From assembly GCA_002435595.1 (NCBI GenBank), contig DJBL01000079.1, positions 1-18,278 of the forward strand: a stretch of DNA of 18,278 nucleotides. Direction: 5' to 3'. Under the pieces are notes generated by a model that did no database searches, had not been told where the DNA came from, and was given only the letters and a program-made list of their open reading frames with translations. Made by a program: the position numbers and the translations under genes. How positions within the stretch are numbered: the stretch's first letter is position 1; each line of letters opens with the position of its first letter. Source of the DNA: Stenotrophomonas maltophilia (GTDB taxonomy: Bacteria; Pseudomonadota; Gammaproteobacteria; Xanthomonadales; Xanthomonadaceae). Below, in pieces: positions 12,964 to 18,278 of the stretch.

Positions 12964-13872
12964 ATGAACGAATCCCTCGAAAGCCACCTGGTCCATGGAC
13001 GCCGCCAGCGCCCGGACGGTCCGTCGCCGGTCGACGTCATCTCGGTGCAGTCGCAGCTGGTGTACGGCTATGCCGGCAACAGCGCGGCGGTGCCACCGCT
13101 GCGCGCGCTGGGCGTGCGCGTGGCCGAGGTGCCGACCACCCTGCTCAGCAACGCGCCGTTCTACGAGACCACGCGCGGCCGCGTGCTGCCCTCGGACTGG
13201 TTTGCCGACCTGTTACGCGGCGCCAGTGAACGCGGCCTGCCGCAGCGCGCGCGCATGCTGGTGTCCGGCTACTTTGGCAGCGTCGGCAATGGCGCGGCCT
13301 TCGCCGACTGGCTGGATACGGTGCTGCCGGCCTCGCCGCAACTGCGCTACTGCCTGGACCCGGTGATCGGCGATACCCACACCGGCCCCTATGTGGAACC
13401 GGGCCTGGAAACCATTTTCGCCGACCGGCTGCTGCCGCATGCGTGGCTGGTCACCCCCAATGCCTTCGAACTGGGCCGCCTGACCGGCATGCCCAGCCTG
13501 GCCGAGGATGATGCCATTGCCGCCGCCCAGGCGCTGCTGGCGCGGGGGCCGGCATGGGTGCTGGCCCACAGCGTGGGCGGCGAGCCGGGGCAGCTGGTCA
13601 CCCTGGCGGTCAGCCGCGATGCGATCTGGCGCTGGTCCTCGCCGCACCTGCCGGTCGACGTGGCCGGCACGGGCGATGTGCTGATGTCGTTGCTGGTGGC
13701 CTTCCTGCTGCGCGGGCAAACCTTCGAACAGTCGATTTCGCGCGCCATCGCCGGCGTCCACGTGGCGCTGGAAACCACGCTGGCCAATGGCCACGAGGAG
13801 TTCGACGTGCTGGCGGCCGCGCCCGCCGCGCTGGCCCAACCGCTGCGCTTTCTGCCCGAGCGCCTGGCGTGA
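12964..13872 (+). CDS. pdxY: Pyridoxal kinase PdxY
   Basis: This enzyme phosphorylates pyridoxal to pyridoxal 5'-phosphate in the B6 salvage pathway, in the cytosol. The 302-residue ribokinase-fold protein has VISVQSQLVYGYAGNSAAV (25-43), the substrate-binding N-terminus typical of PdxY. It also has CLDPVIGD (130-137), VTPNAFELGRLTG (163-175) and the ATP-site motif VAGTGDVLMS (233-242) with catalytic Asp238. About 20 residues precede the conserved core, so an internal start cannot be excluded, but ATG 12964 fits the TAAAAT element and leaderless initiation. The stop overlaps the tyrA start as GTGA, so the two form an operon. Confidence 0.93.
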   Translation: MNESLESHLVHGRRQRPDGPSPVDVISVQSQLVYGYAGNSAAVPPLRALGVRVAEVPTTLLSNAPFYETTRGRVLPSDWFADLLRGASERGLPQRARMLVSGYFGSVGNGAAFADWLDTVLPASPQLRYCLDPVIGDTHTGPYVEPGLETIFADRLLPHAWLVTPNAFELGRLTGMPSLAEDDAIAAAQALLARGPAWVLAHSVGGEPGQLVTLAVSRDAIWRWSSPHLPVDVAGTGDVLMSLLVAFLLRGQTFEQSISRAIAGVHVALETTLANGHEEFDVLAAAPAALAQPLRFLPERLA

Positions 13873-14981
13873 GCGCAGCGCCGGTTGTTGGCATCGTCGG
13901 CAGTGCCGGCGCCTACGGGCGCTGGCTGCGCGGTTTCCTGCAGCAGCGCATGGGCCTGGAGGTGATCGGCCACGATCCGGCCGATCCGCATTCGGAGGAT
14001 CCCGAGCAGCTGCTGCAGCGTGCCGACGTGCTGATCTTCTCGGCCCCGATCCGGCACACCCCGGCACTGATCGCCGACTACGTGGCGCGTTCGGCCGGGC
14101 GCGAGGCGGGCCGGTTGTGGCTGGATGTGACCTCGGTGAAAAGCGCGCCGGTGGCGGCCATGCTGGCGTCGCAGGCCGAGGTGGTGGGGCTGCACCCGAT
14201 GACCGCGCCGCCCAAGGCGCCCACGCTCAAGGGCCGGGTACTGGTGGTGTGCCAGGCGCGGGTGTCGCGCTGGCAGCCGTGGGTGCAGCAGCTGTGCGCC
14301 GCGCTGGAAGCCGAATGCGTGCATGCCACCCCCGAGCACCACGACCAGGTGATGGCGCTGGTGCAGGCGATGGTGCACGCCACCCACCTGGCCCAGGCCG
14401 GCGTGCTGCGCGAGTACGCCCCGCTGCTGGGCGCCTTGCCGGCGCTGATGCCGTACCGCTCGGCGTCCTTTGAACTGGACACGGCGATCATCGCGCGCAT
14501 CCTGTCCTTGAACCCGGCGATCTACGAGGACATCCAGTTCGGCAATCCGCACGTGGCGCCGATGCTGGACCGGCTGCTGGCCCAGCTGCAGCACCTGCGC
14601 GCGCAGGTGGGGCAGGGCGACGACGCCGCGCGCGCCGCGTTCCGCCAGCACATGCTGCTGGACAACCGCGACAGCCAGGGCGAGACGGTACTGGCCGAGG
14701 GCAACTACACCTTCGAGCGGGTGGGCTACCTGCTGGCCGACCTGACCGAGCGCAACGCGATCAGCGTGCACCTGCCTGAGGACCGGCCAGGCTCGCTGCG
14801 CGAACTGCTGCACGTGTTCGAGCGGCATGCGGTGAGCCTGGCCTCGATCCACTCCTCGCGCACGCCGGGTGGGGAAGTGCATTTCCGTGTCGGTTTCGTG
14901 GCCGGCAGCGATGCCGCCGCGCTGCAGCGCGCCGCCGAGGAAATCGATCGCTCGGGCATTGGCCGGGTCCTGCCGCGCTGA
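13869..14981 (+). CDS. tyrA: Prephenate dehydrogenase with C-terminal ACT domain
   Basis: This enzyme oxidatively decarboxylates prephenate to 4-hydroxyphenylpyruvate, the tyrosine branch of aromatic synthesis. The 370-residue product has an NAD-binding N-terminus VVGIVGSAGAYGRW (6-19), where the first glycine of GxGxxG appears as Ser12. Further motifs are FSAPIRHTP (57-65, Ser58) and GLHPMTAP (107-114) with the catalytic His109. The helical dimerisation domain spans about 150-290. A regulatory ACT domain at about 297-365 (ISVHLPEDRPGSLRELL) suggests feedback by an amino acid. There is no chorismate mutase domain, unlike the enterobacterial T-protein. The GTG at 13869 overlaps the pdxY stop, so translation is coupled. 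A strong terminator follows about 100 bases later. Confidence 0.92.
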   Translation: MSAAPVVGIVGSAGAYGRWLRGFLQQRMGLEVIGHDPADPHSEDPEQLLQRADVLIFSAPIRHTPALIADYVARSAGREAGRLWLDVTSVKSAPVAAMLASQAEVVGLHPMTAPPKAPTLKGRVLVVCQARVSRWQPWVQQLCAALEAECVHATPEHHDQVMALVQAMVHATHLAQAGVLREYAPLLGALPALMPYRSASFELDTAIIARILSLNPAIYEDIQFGNPHVAPMLDRLLAQLQHLRAQVGQGDDAARAAFRQHMLLDNRDSQGETVLAEGNYTFERVGYLLADLTERNAISVHLPEDRPGSLRELLHVFERHAVSLASIHSSRTPGGEVHFRVGFVAGSDAAALQRAAEEIDRSGIGRVLPR

Positions 14982-14999
14982 CCTGCTGCAGCGCCGCAT

Positions 15000-15045
15000 T
15001 CATCCACAGGGGGTGTGGATGAGTTGCGCACAAACATGTGGATAA
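15000..15045. other. Cluster of DnaA-box-like 9-mers
   Basis: TCATCCACA (15000-15008, 8 of 9 to TTATCCACA) faces its exact inverse TGTGGATGA (15014-15022). A weak TTGCGCACA (15024-15032, 7 of 9 to TTATNCACA) then faces TGTGGATAA (15037-15045), the exact inverse of the strict consensus. These form two head-to-head pairs with 5-base and 4-base gaps. They lie between the tyrA stop and its terminator. DnaA binding is inference; the first pair is also an RNA hairpin in the tyrA 3' untranslated region. Confidence 0.55.
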
Positions 15046-15081
15046 CCGCGCGCAGCCCTTGCCCGGCAAGGCTGTCAAGAT

Positions 15082-15110
15082 GGCTGGTCAGAAAATGACC
15101 AGCCTTTTTT
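15082..15110 (+). terminator. Intrinsic terminator of pdxY-tyrA
   Basis: GGCTGGTCA (15082-15090), loop GAAAA and TGACCAGCC (15096-15104) form a perfect 9-bp stem followed by TTTTTT (15105-15110). The next gene converges from the right. Confidence 0.95.
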
Positions 15111-15150
15111 CAACTATTTTGCTTGACCTTTACCGGATCACCGCGCGTGC

Positions 15151-15345
15151 TCAGGTGGTGAGCGTCAACTCACCGCCAGCGGTACGGAACTGGCGTCCGT
15201 CGCGGACCAGATGGCGGCCGTCGGCCAGCTCGTAGCGGGCCGTGGCCGCGGCCGGGTCGGTCTGCCCGGGCTGTTCCTGCTTGAACTCGATGATGACGTA
15301 GCTTTCGCCGTTGGCGTCGGTGGCGGGGAACTGTCGGAACGACAT
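15151..15345 (-). CDS. Small conserved-looking protein of unknown function (64 aa)
   Basis: I do not recognise this 64-residue protein. It starts MSFRQFPATDANGESYVIIE and continues with a Gln/Glu-rich FKQEQPGQTD, then RYELADGRHLVRDGRQFRT and a short GGELTLTT end. This pattern reads as a small all-beta fold. There is no signal peptide, membrane segment or cysteine. The case for a real gene is the near-perfect Shine-Dalgarno sequence AAGGAGGTG, five bases before ATG 15345, and its own clear stop. The upstream 69-base gap to the ABC transporter contains a perfect hairpin, CGGGTC-GAT-GACCCG (15365-15379). The gene may be read through from the transporter or have its own start. The 3' side faces the tyrA terminator. 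Confidence 0.75.
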   Translation of the reverse strand: MSFRQFPATDANGESYVIIEFKQEQPGQTDPAAATARYELADGRHLVRDGRQFRTAGGELTLTT

Positions 15346-15414
15346 GAAGCACCTCCTTGCAGCACGGGTCGATGACCCGCGCACCATGCAACGCGCCACG
15401 TTAGCGACGCGTCA

Positions 15415-17181
15415 TCAATCGATGAACTGCAGCCGCGCCAGCTCGGCGTACAGGCCGCCTTCGGCCAGCAACTGGGCGTGCGTGCCCTGGGCGACGATCC
15501 GGCCGTGGTCCATCACCACGATGCGGTCGGCCTTGAGCACGGTGGCCAGGCGGTGGGCGATGACCAGCGTGGTCCGCCCGGCCATCAGCCGCTCCAGCGC
15601 CTGCTGCACCGCGCGCTCGCTCTGCGCGTCGAGCGCACTGGTGGCCTCGTCCAGCAGCAGGATCGGCGCATCTTTCAGCAGCGCCCGGGCGATCGCGATG
15701 CGCTGTTGCTGGCCGCCGGACAGGCGCGCGCCGCGCTCACCCAGCTCGCTCAGGTAGCCCTCGGGCAAGGCCTGCAGGAACTCATCGGCCTCGGCGGCCG
15801 CGGCGGCACGTTGCACCTCTTCGTCAGTGGCTTCCAGCCGGCCGTAGCGGATGTTGTCCAGTGCGGTGCTGGCAAACAGCGTGGGCTGCTGCGGCACCAG
15901 CGCCATCTGCGCCCGCAGTGCGGCCGGGTCCACCTCGCGCACGTCCACCCCATCGACCCGGATGCAGCCGCTGGCCGGGTCGTGGAAGCGCAGCAGCATC
16001 GACAGCACCGTGCTCTTGCCGGCACCGGAGGGGCCGACCAGGGCGACGGTCTCACCGGGGCGCACGTGCAGGTCGAAATGTTCCAGCGCGGCGGTATCCG
16101 GGCGCTGCGGATAGTGGAACACCACATCCTCGAAACGGATCTCTCCGCGCAGCGGCTGCGGCAACGGCTGCGGGTCGGCCGGGCTGGTGATCTCGATGTC
16201 TTCCTGCAGCAGTTCGGCGATCCGGCCCATGCCGCCGGAGGCGCGCTGCAGTTCGTTCCAGACCTCGGCCAGGGCACCGACCGAGCCGCCGCCGATCAAG
16301 GCATACAGCACGAACTGGCCCAGCGTACCGGCGCTCATGCGGCCGTCGATGACATCGTGCGCGCCCAGCCACAGCACCCCGACGATCGCGCCGAACACCA
16401 GCACGATGGCGGTGGCGGTGACGATCGACTGGGCGCCGATGCGCCGCCGCGCGGCGCGGATCGACTCGCCCAGCGCTGCATTGAAGCGGCCACGTTCATA
16501 CGGCTCGCGCGCATGCGCCTGCACCGTGCGCACCGCGCCCAGGGTCTCGGCGGCCAGGCTGTTGGCATCGGCGATGCGGTCCTGGCTGGCACGCGAGATG
16601 CTGCGCAGCCGACGTGCACCGATGATGATCGGCAGCACCGCCAGCGGGATGCCCACCAGCGACCACGCGGCCAGGTGCGGACTGGTCACGAACAGCATCA
16701 CCAGGCTGCCGACCACGGTGACGCTGCTGCGCAGGGCCACCGACATGGTCGAGCCGATCACGCTGCGCAGCAGTTCGCTGTCGGCGGTCAGGCGCGAGAC
16801 CAGCTCGCCGCTGCGGCTGCGGTCATGGAAGCCCGCGCCCAGGGCGATCAGATGCGCATACAGACGGCTGCGCAGGTCGGCCACGACCTTTTCACCCAGC
16901 AGCGAGACGAAGAAGAACCGGGCGGCAGTGGCCAGCGCCAACAGGACCGCAACCAGGAACAACAACGCGAAGGCGCGGTTGATCTGGCCGTTGTCGTTGA
17001 AGCCATGGTCGATCATCAGCTTGACCGCCGGCGGCAGGCTCAAGGTGGCCACCGACGACAGCGCCAGTGCCACCAGCCAGGCCACGAACAGCCCGGTATG
17101 GCGACGCACGAACGGCCACAGCGTGCCCAGGCTGCCGAGGCGGCGGACCGCCGTAGCCGGCGGGGGAGGGGTGTCAGTCAT
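15415..17181 (-). CDS. MsbA-related ABC half-transporter (permease plus ATPase)
   Basis: This is a 588-residue fused ABC exporter half-unit that works as a homodimer in the inner membrane. The N-terminal half has six hydrophobic segments, at about 30-50, 70-92, 145-167, 170-188, 255-274 and 285-305. The ATPase half has Walker A GPSGAGKST (383-391), Q-loop LVPQQP (428-433), signature LSGGQQQR (487-494), Walker B ILLLDE (507-512) and switch His543 in IAHRLAT. All catalytic residues are intact. It resembles the MsbA-related exporters of alpha- and gammaproteobacteria; the substrate (lipid, peptide or drug) is not predictable, and the true lipid A flippase MsbA is normally next to lpxK, which is absent here. 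The start codon directly follows the yigZ stop, so the two are co-translated. Confidence 0.92.
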   Translation of the reverse strand: MTDTPPPPATAVRRLGSLGTLWPFVRRHTGLFVAWLVALALSSVATLSLPPAVKLMIDHGFNDNGQINRAFALLFLVAVLLALATAARFFFVSLLGEKVVADLRSRLYAHLIALGAGFHDRSRSGELVSRLTADSELLRSVIGSTMSVALRSSVTVVGSLVMLFVTSPHLAAWSLVGIPLAVLPIIIGARRLRSISRASQDRIADANSLAAETLGAVRTVQAHAREPYERGRFNAALGESIRAARRRIGAQSIVTATAIVLVFGAIVGVLWLGAHDVIDGRMSAGTLGQFVLYALIGGGSVGALAEVWNELQRASGGMGRIAELLQEDIEITSPADPQPLPQPLRGEIRFEDVVFHYPQRPDTAALEHFDLHVRPGETVALVGPSGAGKSTVLSMLLRFHDPASGCIRVDGVDVREVDPAALRAQMALVPQQPTLFASTALDNIRYGRLEATDEEVQRAAAAAEADEFLQALPEGYLSELGERGARLSGGQQQRIAIARALLKDAPILLLDEATSALDAQSERAVQQALERLMAGRTTLVIAHRLATVLKADRIVVMDHGRIVAQGTHAQLLAEGGLYAELARLQFID

Positions 17182-17781
17182 TCAAGGGGCCTGGTCGGTG
17201 CATGTTTCGATGCGGATACGATCACGGGTGGCGTCGCGCAGGCGGATTTTCAATGCGTCGGCCTGGTCGGCGGGCAACTGCAGCACCAGTTCCACTCCGT
17301 GGGCGGTGAAGGTTTCGCCCTGCTTTTCGGCGCCGTGGGCGGCCAATGCGGCGTGCAGCACGCCCAGGTCGTCGAAGCCGGCGCGCACGCGCAGCGCGGT
17401 CAGCGCCACCAGCGGCAGGCGTGGCGCGGTGCGCAGGCACTCGGCCGCGGTGCCGCCGTAAGCGCGCACCAGGCCGCCGGCACCCAGCTTGATGCCGCCA
17501 TACCAGCGGATCACCACCACCATCACCCGGTCCAGGCCCTGGCCATCGATCGCGGCCAGGATCGGGCGACCGGCGGTCCCGGCGGGCTCGCCATCATCGC
17601 TGGAGCGGTAGTCGCCGCCGTAGCGGTAAGCCCAGCAGTTGTGGGTGGCCTCGGGAACGGCCACCTGCTGCAGGAAGGCCAGCGCGGCGGCGGCGTCGTC
17701 GATCGGCGCGGCGTGGGCGATGAAGCGGCTGTGCTTGATCTCCAGGCTGTGGCTGACGACGGTGGCGAGCGTATCGGGCAT
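17182..17781 (-). CDS. yigZ: YigZ/IMPACT family protein
   Basis: This is a 199-residue member of the UPF0029/IMPACT family. The N-terminal domain shows KHSRFIAHAAP (16-26), EATHNCWAYRYG, SSDDGEPAGTAGRPIL and RWYGGIKLGAGGLVRAYGG, the diagnostic core. The C-terminal half fits the DUF1949 ferredoxin-like domain. The eukaryotic relative IMPACT binds Gcn1 in translation control; the bacterial function is unsettled. ATG 17781 (MPDTLATVV) is preferred; an alternative ATG nine bases upstream (MVGMPDT) would start immediately next to a REP hairpin. No good ribosome-binding site is seen for either, apart from GGTGGGA touching the chosen start. It is first in the leftward run with the ABC exporter. Confidence 0.92.
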   Translation of the reverse strand: MPDTLATVVSHSLEIKHSRFIAHAAPIDDAAAALAFLQQVAVPEATHNCWAYRYGGDYRSSDDGEPAGTAGRPILAAIDGQGLDRVMVVVIRWYGGIKLGAGGLVRAYGGTAAECLRTAPRLPLVALTALRVRAGFDDLGVLHAALAAHGAEKQGETFTAHGVELVLQLPADQADALKIRLRDATRDRIRIETCTDQAP

Positions 17782-17791
17782 TCCCACCATT

Positions 17792-17817
17792 GTAGGTGAC
17801 GACCGTTGGTCGTCGCC
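17792..17817 (+). repeat. Single GTAG REP element
   Basis: GTAG (17792-17795) leads a hairpin whose arms are GGTGACGACC (17795-17804) and GGTCGTCGCC (17808-17817), with a GTT loop. It makes 10 pairs including one G-U. The GTAG head and GTT loop match the other palindromes in the window. It fills nearly all of the short gap between the yigZ start and the stop codon of the gene to its right. Confidence 0.8.
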
Positions 17818-17822
17818 TGCCC

Positions 17823-18278
17823 TCAGTTGTCCAGCAGCTGGCGCACGTCGCGCGGCACGCGCGCTTCCGGGTACTGCTGCAGGTAACGCTCCAGGCTGGC
17901 GCGCGCGGTGTCCAGGTCGCCGGCGTCGCGACGCTCGCGGATGCGCTTGAGCCATTGCTTGCGCGGCAGGAGCGCGTCGGCCTCGACAGCGGCCGCCAGG
18001 GCGTCGGCGGAGAAACCGCCCAGCGCCGTCGGTGCCGCCGCCCGTCGCATCACCCCCGGGGCGCTGCGCGCCGCTTCGGCGGCTGGCGTGGGCGCGGCCT
18101 TGAACGGGCGCGGTGCGCTGGTCGTGGTCACCGTGTCCAGCGCAGGTGCCGCGTTCGGCGCCTGGGCGTCCTGTCGGGGCGCGGCCGACGCCGGCGCCGG
18201 TGGCGCGGGCGGGGTCACCATCGGTGCAGGCCGGGGTGGGGCGGGGACTGCCTGGGGCCGGACCGGCGCGCGGGCCGG
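17823..18278 (-). CDS. Pro/Ala-rich protein of unknown function, 5' end beyond the window
   Basis: The reading frame is open to the window edge, so about 151 C-terminal residues are visible. The first hundred or so are low-complexity, rich in Pro and Ala with repeated PAPPRP-like runs, and look like an extended linker, often found in envelope proteins. The last 50 form a helical segment with RKQWLKRIRERRDAGDLD, then TARASLERYLQQYPEARVPR and a final DVRQLLDN. This W-L-x-x-I ... G-x-x-x-x-A-R-x-x-L ... YP pattern resembles a short helical hairpin at the C-terminus of many Xanthomonadaceae proteins next to sigma-factor genes, including putative anti-sigma factors. That relation is from memory and only suggestive. 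An internal ATG at 18221 exists but is unlikely to be the start, since the composition continues upstream of it. Confidence 0.7.
   Translation of the reverse strand, partial: PARAPVRPQAVPAPPRPAPMVTPPAPPAPASAAPRQDAQAPNAAPALDTVTTTSAPRPFKAAPTPAAEAARSAPGVMRRAAAPTALGGFSADALAAAVEADALLPRKQWLKRIRERRDAGDLDTARASLERYLQQYPEARVPRDVRQLLDN

Noticed and set aside
15478..17799. 773-codon open frame opposite the ABC exporter and yigZ
   Set aside because: It overlaps two confidently recognised genes on the other strand. The product is Gln/His/Arg-rich with no domain.

Overview
The window is about 18.3 kb of GC-rich DNA, tightly packed with genes, and looks like a chromosomal core segment of a Xanthomonadaceae gammaproteobacterium, most likely Stenotrophomonas. 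The evidence is the chain smpB, ratA-rnfH, bamE (omlA), fur, recN, hrcA-grpE-dnaK-dnaJ, the divergent omlA-fur pair, and intergenic palindromes headed by the tetranucleotide GTAG, which resemble the REP family known from Stenotrophomonas. There is no tRNA, rRNA, CRISPR array, insertion sequence or prophage. No stretch above 300 bases lacks a gene; the longest gap is about 170 bases. The first 15 bases match an Illumina paired-end adapter, so the left edge is an assembly artefact at a contig end.

Layout. (1) 1-1285: a two-subunit YeeE/YedE-type sulfur transporter, read leftwards and cut by the window edge, with a divergent ArsR/BigR-type sulfide-sensing repressor and a perfect AT-rich palindrome between them. 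(2) 1328-3594: RNA and envelope quality control plus iron control: smpB (trans-translation), ratA-rnfH, the BAM lipoprotein bamE, and fur with a strong terminator. (3) 3600-5854: a divergent pair, a secreted SGNH hydrolase and a LysR-type regulator, which looks like an accessory insertion in an otherwise conserved neighbourhood. (4) 5893-5989: a cluster of REP-like hairpins. (5) 5996-12853: recN facing left, then the heat-shock operon hrcA-grpE-dnaK-dnaJ with sigma-32-like promoters before hrcA, grpE and dnaK, ending in a strong terminator. (6) 12865-15110: an inverted REP pair, then pyridoxal kinase and prephenate dehydrogenase overlapping as a two-gene operon; its 3' untranslated region carries a cluster of DnaA-box-like sites before a terminator. 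(7) 15151-17781: a leftward run of yigZ, an MsbA-like ABC half-transporter and a 64-residue unknown protein. (8) 17792-18278: a single REP and the 3' part of a Pro/Ala-rich unknown gene running off the window.

Functionally this is mostly housekeeping: protein folding under stress, ribosome rescue, outer-membrane assembly, iron homeostasis, recombination repair, and tyrosine and B6 metabolism. I found no wholly new multi-gene system. The points most worth following are the DnaA-box cluster (15000-15045), the sulfide-responsive operator, the cysteine-free Fur, the GTAG palindromes at intergenic boundaries, the degenerate CIRCE-like site overlapping a heat-shock promoter, and the probable leaderless start of pdxY.
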